From contig NZ_KB849533.1 in assembly GCF_000368565.1 (NCBI RefSeq), positions 169,827 to 233,826 on the forward strand: 64,000 nucleotides of DNA, in the 5' to 3' direction. The translations under genes and the position numbers were made by a program. Below the pieces are notes generated by a model that was given only the letters and a program-made list of their open reading frames with translations, had not been told where the DNA came from and did not search any database. Below are positions 46,189-56,094 of this stretch, piece after piece. Source of the stretch: Acinetobacter gerneri DSM 14967 = CIP 107464 = MTCC 9824. GTDB lineage: Bacteria > Pseudomonadota > Gammaproteobacteria > Pseudomonadales > Moraxellaceae. Each line of letters opens with the position of its first letter. The stretch's first letter is position 1.

Positions 46189-47961
46189 TTATGCTGATTT
46201 AATCTCAGCAACAGCCTGATCTGCCTGACATGTAGCACCTTGCTCAGCAATCAATTCAATTCGTCCTGATTGATGTGCCAGAACCTGCACTTCCATTTTC
46301 ATTGCTTCCATGATGGCAAGCACTTGTCCTTCTACGACTTGCTCACCATTTTGCACTTTCCAAGCACTGATGACGCCATTAATAGGCGCAAGTACATGCT
46401 CTGGACGCACAGTCGGCTCAGTTGTTTCGCTTGGCGTTGAACTGGTGTTCACACCTTGCGCAAACATTCCCGCAGGCAGTCCTAAACGGTGTAATTTTCC
46501 ATCAATTTCAATATAACTGAGGAGCATCGGTTGCTGATGATTTGGAATACTGCGTTTAGCTGTTTTTAAGTCCTGTTTGAAATCATTTTCGATCCAACGA
46601 GTATGAACTTTAAAATCTTCAGTAAAATCAGCTTCATTTAATACTGCACGATGAAAATCTAAAACAGACGCAACACCTTCGATTTTAAATTGTTTTAAAG
46701 CACGTTTTGCACGAGCAATCGCCACTGCTCGGGTCGGTCCGGTGACGATGAGTTTCGCCATCAACGAGTCAAAATGACTCGATACTAAAGCCCCTGTTCG
46801 AACGCCTGTATCAATCCTCACGCCATTGCCTGTTGGTGCTTCAAATAAGCTGATCATCCCAAATGCTGGGATAAATCCACGACTTGGATCTTCTGCATTG
46901 ATACGAAACTCCAATGCATGCCCTTCTGCTTTCGGGGTTTCTTTGATGGATAATTCATCACCTAAAGCCACTCGAATTTGTTCAACCACCAAATCAACTT
47001 TTGCTGTTTCTTCTGTTACAGGATGTTCAACCTGTAAACGAGTATTAACCTCTAAGAATGACAACTTACCATCTTGACTGAGTAGGTATTCGACTGTACC
47101 TGCACCCACATAATTTGCAGCCTGACAGATATTTTTCGCAGAACTTAAAATCTCTTGATAAATTTCATCACTGATAAATGGTGCAGGTGATTCTTCTACC
47201 AATTTTTGATTACGGCGTTGCAATGAACAATCACGTGTACCAAGCACTACGACATTGCCATGTTGATCGGCAATCACTTGTGCCTCTACATGTCGTGGTC
47301 GATCTAGATATTGCTCAACAAAGCATTCACCACGACCAAATGCAGCTTTGGCTTCTCGAACCGCAGATTCATAAAGTTCTTTCACTTCTTCGAGCTTCCA
47401 AACCACTTTTAGACCGCGTCCACCGCCACCAAATGCGGCTTTAATAGCGATCGGCAAACCATATTGCTTGGCAAAATCGAGTGCTTCTTCTGCATTGTTT
47501 AATGGATCTTTTGTACCTTGTACCAAAGGCGCACCCACCGAAGCTGCGATTTTACGGGCTTCAATTTTGTCACCCAATTTTTCGATTGCGCTCGGCGATG
47601 GACCAACCCATTTTAATCCTGCATCCAATACTGCTTGAGCAAACTCGGCACGTTCAGACAAAAAACCATAGCCTGGATGTACCATCGTAGCCTTAGATTT
47701 TTTTGCAATTTCAATGATTTTGTCGATATTGAGATAAGTATCTTGTGCGCTTGCGCCTGCTAGCCCCCAAGCCTCATCTGCCATTTCAACGTGCATGCTA
47801 CTGATATCATCGTCAGCATAAATTGCGATCGAGCCTATGCCGATATCACGACAAGCATTGATAATACGCACTGCAATTTCGCCACGATTGGCAATCAGCA
47901 ATTTTTCTGCCCCGTGATTTGCAGTCATTTGATTTTCTATCGTTTGGTTTTCAGTACTCAT
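46189..47961 (-). CDS. Biotin carboxylase with C-terminal biotin carrier domain
   Basis: 590-residue protein. The biotin carboxylase core (about residues 20-465) has 'GYGFLSERAEFA', the Gly-rich ATP loop 'KAAFGGGGRGLKVV', 'EVNTRLQVEHPVTE' and 'FRINAEDP'. The biotinyl domain is at the end ('AIMEAMKMEV', Lys about 555). It carboxylates its own biotin with ATP and bicarbonate. There is no adjacent acyl-CoA carboxyltransferase; instead its ATG overlaps by four bases the gene for a fused PxpB-PxpC protein. That suggests a urea-carboxylase-like pair. Confidence 0.92.
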   Translation of the reverse strand: MSTENQTIENQMTANHGAEKLLIANRGEIAVRIINACRDIGIGSIAIYADDDISSMHVEMADEAWGLAGASAQDTYLNIDKIIEIAKKSKATMVHPGYGFLSERAEFAQAVLDAGLKWVGPSPSAIEKLGDKIEARKIAASVGAPLVQGTKDPLNNAEEALDFAKQYGLPIAIKAAFGGGGRGLKVVWKLEEVKELYESAVREAKAAFGRGECFVEQYLDRPRHVEAQVIADQHGNVVVLGTRDCSLQRRNQKLVEESPAPFISDEIYQEILSSAKNICQAANYVGAGTVEYLLSQDGKLSFLEVNTRLQVEHPVTEETAKVDLVVEQIRVALGDELSIKETPKAEGHALEFRINAEDPSRGFIPAFGMISLFEAPTGNGVRIDTGVRTGALVSSHFDSLMAKLIVTGPTRAVAIARAKRALKQFKIEGVASVLDFHRAVLNEADFTEDFKVHTRWIENDFKQDLKTAKRSIPNHQQPMLLSYIEIDGKLHRLGLPAGMFAQGVNTSSTPSETTEPTVRPEHVLAPINGVISAWKVQNGEQVVEGQVLAIMEAMKMEVQVLAHQSGRIELIAEQGATCQADQAVAEIKSA

Positions 47962-49553
47962 TGTCCATTCTCAATCTTTTCAAAATCTTTAATCTTGTTA
48001 AATTTGATATAACAACCCGCAGGGATCTGTGCGACCAAATCCCAATGATGTTTTGCCACAGAAGCAATCACAGGATAGCCACCAGTTAATGGGTGATCAT
48101 TCATAAATAAAACAGGTTGTCCGCTTGGCGGTATTTGTAAGGCACCAATCGATGTCCCTTCACTTTCCAATTCATGTGTTATGGAGCGTGATAATGCTTG
48201 TAATCCTGACAAACGCAGACCGACACGATTACTCTCATTTGTCACTAACCATGCTTGCTCACAGAGCAAATTTAAACTTGCATCATCGAACCAATCCGTT
48301 CTTGGTCCCATTACGATATCGAGTTCAACCGTATCCCCAACGCTTGGTAAATGGGTGATCGGTGTTTCATAGATTTGAATATTGCCGAGATCAAGATCAG
48401 CTTGATAAATCACATCACCGATTTTTAAAGGTTCAGGTCCGAGTACCGCCAATGAGTCAAAAGAATAACTATTGAGCACAGCCTCAACTTGAATCCCTCC
48501 ACGCACTGCGAGATATTGGCGTAGACCTTGGCTTGGGCTTTGTATGTGAAACTCGTCCCCTGTATCTAAAGCGATCGCTTGTTCATTACTAAAATCAGCC
48601 TTTTGACCATCGGCAAATTTCACGTGAATATTTCCAATCGCACCAGCCACAGCGATCACGGCTGAATCTTGCATTTTGGCTTTTAAGCCGCCATTTAAAA
48701 TCTCAATCACAGCACTGTCTTTAGGATTACCCACGATACGATTGGCGCGATGCAATGCACCGAGATCCATCGCACCTGCTGTTCCTACACCGATATTGGT
48801 TTGATTAAAACGGCCTTCGTCCTGAATGGTCATTTGTAAGCTTGGTGCAGTGATTTTAAATAAGGCTTTCTTTGGCGTATTTTCAGTTGTGGAAATGTCT
48901 TTTGAAATCGCTTTGGGCACATCGATCATAACTGGATGATGTGTCACATCTTCAAAATGTACGGTCATACCCGGACGTAAAAGTGCTGGATTTTCACGTT
49001 GCAAATCCCACATTTGCTCTGAAGTTGTACCAATCAGCTGCCAACCACCGGGACTATCTTTAGGATAAATTCCAGAATATTTCCCAGCAAGTCCGAGTGA
49101 ACCTGCAGGTATTTTTTTACGTGGAACTTGCAGGCGAGGAATATCGGTAAATGGATGATCAGGACTGCTCATATAGGCAAAACCGGGAGCAAAGCCAATA
49201 AATGCAACATTCCAAGTGCTTTGGCGATGTTTCAATATCAAATCTGCAACAGATAATCCCTGTAGCTCAGCAACTTGAGCCAAATCCCCGCCATCATATC
49301 GAATCGGGATAATGACTTCTTCGGCATTTTGTTCAAGCAAGGAACTGATTTCAAGCGTACTGATCTGCCTGATTAATGTTGCCATATTGGTTTCGATTTC
49401 ATTAAAAAAAACCAATATCGTTTTTGCAGCAGGAATCAAATCTGAAATTCCTTGCAAAGCAACATTTTGCAGTCGGCTATAAAGCGCCAATGTTTCGTCT
49501 AAACTTGCAAGCTCAATTAAGAAACTATCTGCATTTACCGATAAAAATCGCAT
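47958..49553 (-). CDS. Fused PxpB-PxpC (KipI-KipA; AHS1-AHS2) protein
   Basis: 531-residue fusion. The N-terminal part (about 1-220) is KipI/PxpB-like, with 'GFAPGFAYMSS', 'PRKKIPAGSLGLAG' and 'SPGGWQLIGTT'. The rest is KipA/PxpC-like, with 'DEGRFNQTNIGVGTAGAMD' and 'GYPVIASV'. Separate PxpB and PxpC with PxpA make the ATP-dependent 5-oxoprolinase of many bacteria. AHS1/AHS2 domains also form the carboxyltransferase half of urea carboxylase. ATG at 49553 behind AAAGGATG. It overlaps the biotin carboxylase gene downstream. Confidence 0.9.
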   Translation of the reverse strand: MRFLSVNADSFLIELASLDETLALYSRLQNVALQGISDLIPAAKTILVFFNEIETNMATLIRQISTLEISSLLEQNAEEVIIPIRYDGGDLAQVAELQGLSVADLILKHRQSTWNVAFIGFAPGFAYMSSPDHPFTDIPRLQVPRKKIPAGSLGLAGKYSGIYPKDSPGGWQLIGTTSEQMWDLQRENPALLRPGMTVHFEDVTHHPVMIDVPKAISKDISTTENTPKKALFKITAPSLQMTIQDEGRFNQTNIGVGTAGAMDLGALHRANRIVGNPKDSAVIEILNGGLKAKMQDSAVIAVAGAIGNIHVKFADGQKADFSNEQAIALDTGDEFHIQSPSQGLRQYLAVRGGIQVEAVLNSYSFDSLAVLGPEPLKIGDVIYQADLDLGNIQIYETPITHLPSVGDTVELDIVMGPRTDWFDDASLNLLCEQAWLVTNESNRVGLRLSGLQALSRSITHELESEGTSIGALQIPPSGQPVLFMNDHPLTGGYPVIASVAKHHWDLVAQIPAGCYIKFNKIKDFEKIENGQ

Positions 49554-49600
49554 TTAAGCATCCTTTCTTGCATTTTATTGGGAAATTACTTGCGGAAAAA

Positions 49601-50407
49601 TCAATTCATCCATGCTCGATCAGGGATATCTGTAATAAACATATGACCCGGTGCATGGCTAATCGCAAATGGAATTTTTGAGTTCATGACTGCCGCTTGT
49701 GGCGTCACACCACATGCCCAAAAAACTGCAATTTCGCCCTGCTCGATACGTGAAGCATCACCAAAATCAGGTTGAGCAATATCTTGAATCCCCAAATCCT
49801 GAGGATTGCCAATATGTACAGGCGCACCATGCACACTTGGCATACGTGCAGTAATTTTCACAGCTTCAGTAATTTGATGTGATGGAATCGGTCGCATAGA
49901 CACCACCATATTGCCTGAAATTCGCCCTGCAGGAAGGCATTTGATGTTACTCAAATACATTGGCACGTTGGTATTGTCATGGATATGACGTACCTCAATC
50001 CCAGCTTCCTGCAATGCGGTTTCAAAGGAGAAACTACAGCCAATTAAAAACGTCACCATATCTGGATGGGCATTGTAAATCTCTGTTGCATCGTTGATTT
50101 CATCCACCATTTCGCCATCTTTCCAAACTCGATAGCGTGGGAAATCAGTTCGAATATCAGAGTCTTGTGCCAATTTTGTATTGTAAATACCTTCTTCTAA
50201 TACATCTAAAACAGGACAGCTTTGCGGATTACGATGCGCATAGAGTAAGAAATCGTATGCCCATTCTTTTGGCACAGAGATCATATTGACTTGAGTCATG
50301 CCTGCCGCCATTCCTGCGGTCGGTTGATCGAAGCCTGCACGAATTTTTAAACGAGCATCAAGTGCTTCTTGTAACTGTTTTGCGTCGACTTTTATATCCT
50401 TTAGCAT
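49601..50407 (-). CDS. DUF1445/YcsI-like putative hydro-lyase
   Basis: 268-residue member of the family that includes B. subtilis YcsI and the mitochondrial D-glutamate cyclase. Characteristic are '[20 protein letters not shown]', '[13 protein letters not shown]' and '[13 protein letters not shown]'. D-glutamate cyclase makes 5-oxo-D-proline, which fits its place between pxpA and the PxpBC fusion. I start it at the ATG at 50407 (MLKDIK), which has AGGAGAAAAGG upstream; the open frame extends 27 bases further. Confidence 0.87.
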   Translation of the reverse strand: MLKDIKVDAKQLQEALDARLKIRAGFDQPTAGMAAGMTQVNMISVPKEWAYDFLLYAHRNPQSCPVLDVLEEGIYNTKLAQDSDIRTDFPRYRVWKDGEMVDEINDATEIYNAHPDMVTFLIGCSFSFETALQEAGIEVRHIHDNTNVPMYLSNIKCLPAGRISGNMVVSMRPIPSHQITEAVKITARMPSVHGAPVHIGNPQDLGIQDIAQPDFGDASRIEQGEIAVFWACGVTPQAAVMNSKIPFAISHAPGHMFITDIPDRAWMN

Positions 50408-50437
50408 CCTTTTCTCCTGAATATTTTCCAGCAATTT

Positions 50438-51196
50438 TTATGGGCAAAATGCACGAATTTGAATGTTATTTTTGATCAATTCAGCTTTGATCTCAGCAGC
50501 CATTTCAAGTGCACCAGCAGTATCACCATGCAAGCAAATACTGTCTGCTTGAATCGGAGTAAATACGCCATCAATCGACTCAACACCACCATTTTGCAGC
50601 ATTGAAACCACACGTTTTGCTACAAATTGACTGTCATGCAAGACTGCACCTTCGAGACGGCGTGATACCAAAGAACCATCGCTGTTGTAGGCACGATCAG
50701 CAAAAGCTTCAGATACAACTTTCAAGCCTGCTTGACGTGCTTGCTCAACTAGATTTGAACCTGCAAGTGCAACCAAAACCAACTTTGGGTTATACATTTG
50801 AATGGCCGCAATCACGGCTTCTGCTTGTACAGCATCATTAGCGATCGTGTTATACAGTGCGCCATGCGGTTTAACGTATTTGACTTTTGAGCCTGCAACT
50901 TTTGCCAAACCATCCAATGCCGAGATTTGGTACAGCACATCAGCAATCAACTCTTCACGTGACAAATCCATGTTACGACGACCGAAACCAACCAAATCAG
51001 GATAAGCGACATGTGCGCCAATCGTTACATCCAGTGCAACTGCTTGTTTGAGTGTTTTTAGGATGCCAAGTGGATCACCTGCATGAAATCCACAGGCAAT
51101 ATTGGCACTGCTCACGATCGGCAAGATCTGCGCATCATTGCCCATTTTCCATGATCCAAAGCTTTCGCCCAAGTCGCTATTTAAATCAACAAACAT
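50438..51196 (-). CDS. pxpA: 5-oxoprolinase subunit A (LamB/YcsF family)
   Basis: 252-residue PxpA. The family start '[12 protein letters not shown]' and '[12 protein letters not shown]', '[16 protein letters not shown]' -type block (here IGAHVAYPD and GFGRRNMD) and 'VKPHGALYN' are intact and supply the metal and acid residues of the fold. PxpA acts with PxpB and PxpC to open 5-oxoproline to glutamate with ATP. ATG at 51196. It lies between the NRAMP carrier and the DUF1445 gene, the same set as the B. subtilis ycsF-ycsG-ycsI-kip group. Confidence 0.94.
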   Translation of the reverse strand: MFVDLNSDLGESFGSWKMGNDAQILPIVSSANIACGFHAGDPLGILKTLKQAVALDVTIGAHVAYPDLVGFGRRNMDLSREELIADVLYQISALDGLAKVAGSKVKYVKPHGALYNTIANDAVQAEAVIAAIQMYNPKLVLVALAGSNLVEQARQAGLKVVSEAFADRAYNSDGSLVSRRLEGAVLHDSQFVAKRVVSMLQNGGVESIDGVFTPIQADSICLHGDTAGALEMAAEIKAELIKNNIQIRAFCP

Positions 51197-51213
51197 TGTG
51201 CTATTCCTTTAAA

Positions 51214-52452
51214 TTAGAGCTTATTGAGATAGTTAAATACGGTTGTGAATGAAATATAACCCATCCACCAAGTCAGTATACAAGTCAAAATACCAACAAC
51301 GATTAACCATTTTGGATAATTATAATTACCCATCAAGTCTTTACGACAAGCTGCTACGTACATGAAAATGGTGAGACCAATCGGAAGGACCAAACCATTA
51401 AATCCACCTACGAAAATCAATAAACCTGCTGGTGCTTTACCCCACAAAACAAATAACAACAGCGCCAACGCAATAAAACTACTGGTCGCAATATTGTTCT
51501 GTTTAGGCGTCATATTCTTTTTAAATGCTGTCATAAATGACACCGAGGTATAAGCAGCGCCAATGGTGCTACTGATCCCTGCTGCCCAAAACACCAAACC
51601 GAATAATTTAAAACCAAAAGTACCGGCTGCATATTGGAAAGCTTGAGCTGCTGGATTGGCATTGTGACTCGCCAAATCAATCGTTGCGCCGCTCACCACC
51701 ACACCTAAAATCGCAAGGAACAGGATGTAGCGCATAATACCGACCACAATGATCCCTTTGGTCGCAGCTTTGGCTACTTCATCAATATGCTCTGGACCGA
51801 CTGTGCCTTTATCCAATAAGCGATGCGCTCCTGCATAGCAGATATAACCACCGACTGTTCCACCCACGATTGTGGTAATCGCAGCAAAATCAATTTGATC
51901 AGGTAAAAAAGTTTGATGTACTGCAAGCCCGACAGGCGGTACAACAATCGCAGCAACAATGATAATCAAGGCAATTTTGAGCAAACCAAACAAGATCATG
52001 CTCTTGTCCATCGCAAGCGTGGCTTTTCTTGATGAGAAAATGAAAATGGCTAAGGCTCCACTTAAAACACCACCCCATTTGGTATCTAGACCAAACAAAG
52101 CATTTAAGCCTAGCGCTGCCCCTGCAATATTACCGATACTGAAAAAGAACCCACCTAAAATAACCAGAAATGCCAGTAAATAACCACTCCCCGGCAAAGC
52201 CAAATTGGCAATATCAGATGCACGTTTTTGAGTGAGGGTAACGACTCGCCAGATATTTTGCTGCACGACATAATCAATGATGATCGATAACAAAATACCA
52301 AAACCGAAAGCAGCCCCCATTTTTGCAGTGAAGGTTGCTGTTTGGGTTAAAAAACCCGGCCCCATCGCAGACGTCGCCATCAAAAAGATTGAGGCAATAA
52401 TCGACCACTGACGTTCAGAAAAAAAAGACTTTTTGCTTAATGTAGAATTCAT
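51214..52452 (-). CDS. NRAMP-fold transporter (YcsG-like)
   Basis: 412-residue membrane protein with about 11 segments. It belongs to the NRAMP superfamily by overall pattern ('MATSAMGPGFLTQTATFTAKMG' at segment 1), but that segment lacks the Asp-Pro-Gly-Asn metal motif of true Mn/Fe NRAMPs (here MGPGF). It is therefore more likely a carrier for an organic substrate of this operon. ATG at 52452 is better placed after AAAGGAT than the ATG at 52461. First gene of the operon. Confidence 0.83.
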   Translation of the reverse strand: MNSTLSKKSFFSERQWSIIASIFLMATSAMGPGFLTQTATFTAKMGAAFGFGILLSIIIDYVVQQNIWRVVTLTQKRASDIANLALPGSGYLLAFLVILGGFFFSIGNIAGAALGLNALFGLDTKWGGVLSGALAIFIFSSRKATLAMDKSMILFGLLKIALIIIVAAIVVPPVGLAVHQTFLPDQIDFAAITTIVGGTVGGYICYAGAHRLLDKGTVGPEHIDEVAKAATKGIIVVGIMRYILFLAILGVVVSGATIDLASHNANPAAQAFQYAAGTFGFKLFGLVFWAAGISSTIGAAYTSVSFMTAFKKNMTPKQNNIATSSFIALALLLFVLWGKAPAGLLIFVGGFNGLVLPIGLTIFMYVAACRKDLMGNYNYPKWLIVVGILTCILTWWMGYISFTTVFNYLNKL

Positions 52453-52670
52453 ACGCCCCATATCCTTTTGAGTAAATGAGAGATTTTTAAATTAAAAAAA
52501 ACTCCAATCTGCTGGCCTAAAACACAACCCTGATTTTTTATCTCAGCAGACTTTTTAAATGATAAAGGCATAAAAGACCTACTCACAATAAGACTTTATC
52601 CGCTTTAAGATAAAAACAAATTATTGTTATTTATAATATTTTTAATTTTTAGTTTTTAACTATAATGATT

Positions 52671-52690
52671 ACTTATAGGTTTCGATAAGT
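52671..52690. promoter_or_regulatory. Candidate LysR-type operator of the pxp operon
   Basis: ACTTATAGGTTTCGATAAGT: an inverted repeat CTTAT-N8-ATAAG containing the T-N11-A spacing of LysR sites, in the 298-base region between the LysR gene and the operon it precedes. Confidence 0.5.
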
Positions 52691-52750
52691 TATTTTTATA
52701 AAAAATAGTGTTTATGACACAGCACAGAAACGATTTAAAACGAGCAAAAA

Positions 52751-53680
52751 TTAGACATGAAATGCTTTTACATTTTTAATTTTTTCATTGAGCTTTTGCA
52801 TTTCAAGTTGTGCAGTTTGCACTGCCAAATCAGTCAATTTTTCCTTTAATGCCGCGTTATTTCCCTGCGTATAAATTGCGGTAAAGTGAAATGATTTGAG
52901 TTGAATCGGCGTATTTAAAATTTCCAAACGACCTTCAACAATTTCTTTCAAAGCAGTCAATCGTGGCACAACTGCTATCCCCAATCCTTGTTCAGCCAAA
53001 CGTAATAATGTCGCCAAAGAATAACTGGTAATCGACAAAGGCTCATCGACATTTTGTTCTTTCATTTTGGCTTTGAGGTCTTTATATGGATAGGTGATTC
53101 GTGGATAGGTCAAAATCGTATGTGACATCAGCTGCCGAAATGACATTTGCCCTATGCCACCTTTAAAAGTAGGTGCAGCCAAAAAGCTTAACTCAAAATC
53201 ACATAAACTACGTTCTATACATTCAAAAGGGAGCGTTGGACCAAGCAAAAATGCCATATCCAAATCCCCCGTGCGCACGCCTTCTTGTAAATCTGGTGTC
53301 AATGCCACCACGATTTCCACCGAAACTTTGGCAAATTCACGTTGAACTTTTTCCATATATTCAACTAACCACGTGTGCACAATCGTTTCAGATACACCAA
53401 GGCGAATCGTACCCGTCAAATGCTGATTTTCAGTCAATTCAGCGACCAGATCAGTTTCCAATCGCATAAATTTTTCAGCATATTTAAATAAAGTTAAACC
53501 TTTATCGGTTACTTTGATTTGACGAGAACTTCGGTCAAAGACTTTAAAACCTAGATCATTTTCAATCGCTGTGATTTTTTGTGAAATCGCAGGTTGAGTG
53601 GTCTGTAATTTGCTGGCTGCCTTATTGAAACTACCCAAAGTCACAACCCAGTAAAAAGCTTCGAGATTTTTGAGGTTCAT
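52751..53680 (-). CDS. LysR family transcriptional regulator
   Basis: 309-residue LysR regulator. The helix-turn-helix is at the start ('FNKAASKLQTTQPAISQKITAIENDLG', residues 18-45), followed by a two-lobed substrate-binding domain. Start ATG at 53680; a longer frame needs a TTG. It lies directly upstream of the pxp operon in the same direction and is the natural candidate to activate it. The inducer (5-oxoproline or a related compound) is inferred. Confidence 0.9.
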   Translation of the reverse strand: MNLKNLEAFYWVVTLGSFNKAASKLQTTQPAISQKITAIENDLGFKVFDRSSRQIKVTDKGLTLFKYAEKFMRLETDLVAELTENQHLTGTIRLGVSETIVHTWLVEYMEKVQREFAKVSVEIVVALTPDLQEGVRTGDLDMAFLLGPTLPFECIERSLCDFELSFLAAPTFKGGIGQMSFRQLMSHTILTYPRITYPYKDLKAKMKEQNVDEPLSITSYSLATLLRLAEQGLGIAVVPRLTALKEIVEGRLEILNTPIQLKSFHFTAIYTQGNNAALKEKLTDLAVQTAQLEMQKLNEKIKNVKAFHV

Positions 53681-53701
53681 AGTCAAATCTAGTATTTATT
53701 T

Positions 53702-53947
53702 TTAATAATGTGGTGGCACATTGGTTAATGGATCAAACGGCGCGATTCCGTCAGATAAATCTGCCGATTCGATACGTGTATATAAAAGTTGCATTTTCTT
53801 ATTTAAATCAGTGATTTCCTGATTTTGTTTGGCGACTTGATCATTTAATTGGTCAACTAAATCATCTAAAAATGCAATTCGCACTTGCAAATCTTCAATG
53901 AGTGCGGAAAATGACGCCTGATCATCTATAATACTTTGTTTAGTCAT
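53702..53947 (-). CDS. slyX: SlyX family protein
   Basis: 81-residue coiled-coil protein with regular heptads ('LIEDLQVRIAFLDDLVDQLNDQVAKQNQEI'-like pattern from residues 16 to 55) and the family tail with 'PPHY'. SlyX proteins have no settled function. It ends 15 bases before LysR and is divergent from uup. Confidence 0.87.
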   Translation of the reverse strand: MTKQSIIDDQASFSALIEDLQVRIAFLDDLVDQLNDQVAKQNQEITDLNKKMQLLYTRIESADLSDGIAPFDPLTNVPPHY

Positions 53948-53981
53948 TTAACTCTCCTCATGTGGGATTTTAGGAAACATT

Positions 53982-55901
53982 ATGGCCTATATTACTTTAA
54001 GGGATGTCCAACTAGCCTTTGGTGGACCAGCCCTCCTCGATGGCGCAAGCTTTAGTTTGGAGCGTGGCGAGCGAGTGTGTTTAATTGGGCGTAATGGTGA
54101 AGGTAAGTCTACTTTACTTAAACTCATTGAGGGAACTTTATTAGCCGATGCAGGTGAAGTTTCCATTCAAAATGGTTTAACTGTTTCTATGTTAGCCCAA
54201 GATGTCCCTATGGATCACGGTAAAGTGTTCGATATTGTGGCTGATGGTTCAGGTGAAGCTGCACAAGTTTTAAGAGATTATCATGAAGCAAGCGATGCTT
54301 GTGTACTCGGTGATATGCAAGCTTGTGAACGTATGGGTAACTTACAACACAAACTGGATCAACTTGACGGCTGGTCACTCGAAACCAAAGTTAATTCTAT
54401 TTTAAGCAAAATGGGTCTAGATCCAAATGCTGATTTGGCTGAACTTTCAGGTGGTCGTAAACGTCGTGTATTGTTGGCACGTGCTTTACTGACTTCACCC
54501 GATGTGTTGTTACTTGACGAACCGACAAACCATTTGGACGTTGAAAGTATCGAATGGTTAGAAAAATTTTTACTCGATCAAAACAATCTAACCCTGCTCT
54601 TTATTTCCCATGACCGTGCCTTTGTCGATGGTGTTGCAACACGCATTGTCGAATTGGATCGTGGTACTTTGCGTAGTTATGAAGGTAACTATTCACGTTA
54701 TTTAGAATTAAAAGCTCAACAACTTGAAGCAGAAGAAAAACAAAATGCTTTGTTTGATAAACGTCTTGCTGAAGAAGAAGCTTGGATTCGTCAAGGCATC
54801 AAAGCACGTCGTACCCGTAACGAAGGTCGTGTTCGTGCCTTGAAAGCATTGCGTGAAGAATCTAAAGCACGTCGTTTCCAACAAGGCAAAGTGAGCATGG
54901 CGACTCAAGATGCCAACCGTTCTGGTAAGTTGGTCTTTGAAATCGAACATTTGGGTGTGCAATACGATGAAAAACCACTCATCAAAGATTTCTCTGCCAT
55001 CGTACTTCGTGGTGATCGTATTGGTTTAGTCGGTGACAATGGTGTCGGTAAAACGACATTGGTCAAAGCCATTTTAGGTGAAATCGAACATACTGGTGAT
55101 GTAAAAACAGGTACGCAACTTGAAATCGCTTACTTTGACCAATTGCGTAATCAACTTGATTTAGAAAAATCTGTAGCAGCCAATGTCAGCGAAGGCAGTG
55201 ACTTTGTCGATGTAAATGGTGGTCGTCGTCATATTTACAGCTATTTGCAAGACTTCCTCTTTGCGCCTGAACGTGCGCGTACACCAGTAAAAGCCTTGTC
55301 TGGTGGTGAACGTAACCGTGTGCTTTTAGCCAAACTCCTGCTTAAACCATCAAACCTCATCGTTATGGACGAACCGACCAACGACTTGGACATGGTGACA
55401 TTAGAGCTTCTTGAAGAAATGCTTGCTGATTATAAAGGTACATTACTTCTGATCAGCCATGACCGTGCCTTTATGGACAATGTCGTAACGTCTACTTGGG
55501 TGTTTGATGGTAAAGGCAATATTGATGAATATATCGGTGGCTACAAAGACTATCTTGAGCAACGCCCTGACCAAACTGTTGTCGATCAAAAAAGCGATGT
55601 AAAAAAAGCCCTTGCAAAAGCCGAAGCTGAAGCCGCTAAAAATGCTGCGTCAGCAACTCAGCCGAAAAAGGTCAAACTCAGCTATAAAGATCAACGTGAA
55701 CTTGAACAACTTCCTGCTGAAATCGAAGCATTAGAAGAAGAACAAAGTACCTTAAATGACAAATTGGCAGATGGTTCTTGGTTTGTCAGTGATGCTGATG
55801 CAGCAACTCAAGCATCACAAAGACTGGCTGAAATAGAAGAGCTTTTACTTGAAAAATTGGAACGTTGGGATGCTCTGGAAGAAATGACCAAAGCGAACTA
55901 A
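53982..55901 (+). CDS. uup: ABC-F ATPase Uup
   Basis: 639-residue soluble ABC-F protein with two ATPase domains. Walker A motifs are 'GRNGEGKST' and 'GDNGVGKTT'; the signatures are 'LSGGRKRRVLLARAL' and 'LSGGERNRVLLAKLL', each followed by 'DEPTNHLDVES' or 'DEPTNDLDMVT'. A C-terminal coiled-coil domain (about 545-635) is the Uup DNA-binding extension. Uup affects ribosome function and transposon excision in E. coli. ATG at 53982. Confidence 0.94.
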   Translation: MAYITLRDVQLAFGGPALLDGASFSLERGERVCLIGRNGEGKSTLLKLIEGTLLADAGEVSIQNGLTVSMLAQDVPMDHGKVFDIVADGSGEAAQVLRDYHEASDACVLGDMQACERMGNLQHKLDQLDGWSLETKVNSILSKMGLDPNADLAELSGGRKRRVLLARALLTSPDVLLLDEPTNHLDVESIEWLEKFLLDQNNLTLLFISHDRAFVDGVATRIVELDRGTLRSYEGNYSRYLELKAQQLEAEEKQNALFDKRLAEEEAWIRQGIKARRTRNEGRVRALKALREESKARRFQQGKVSMATQDANRSGKLVFEIEHLGVQYDEKPLIKDFSAIVLRGDRIGLVGDNGVGKTTLVKAILGEIEHTGDVKTGTQLEIAYFDQLRNQLDLEKSVAANVSEGSDFVDVNGGRRHIYSYLQDFLFAPERARTPVKALSGGERNRVLLAKLLLKPSNLIVMDEPTNDLDMVTLELLEEMLADYKGTLLLISHDRAFMDNVVTSTWVFDGKGNIDEYIGGYKDYLEQRPDQTVVDQKSDVKKALAKAEAEAAKNAASATQPKKVKLSYKDQRELEQLPAEIEALEEEQSTLNDKLADGSWFVSDADAATQASQRLAEIEELLLEKLERWDALEEMTKAN

Positions 55902-55929
55902 TACTGTCTTCGCTCTCGCATTTAAACTT

Positions 55930-55967
55930 ACTCCCCTTGTAGTCTGCTACATCGGGAGTTTTTAAAT
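55930..55967 (+). terminator. Terminator of uup
   Basis: Interrupted stem ACTCCC-GTAG/CTAC-GGGAGT with a following T run. Confidence 0.72.
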
Positions 55968-56094
55968 TGTAGATTTACCGTCCCTTCTATTGAGTTTTTT
56001 AAGTTTTCGCACATTTTGAGCCATTATAATCGCTCAGCTTTACTGGTCTTGGCATTATTTGCACAAAAAAGTAGCTTGAATTGGGCAATATCTT

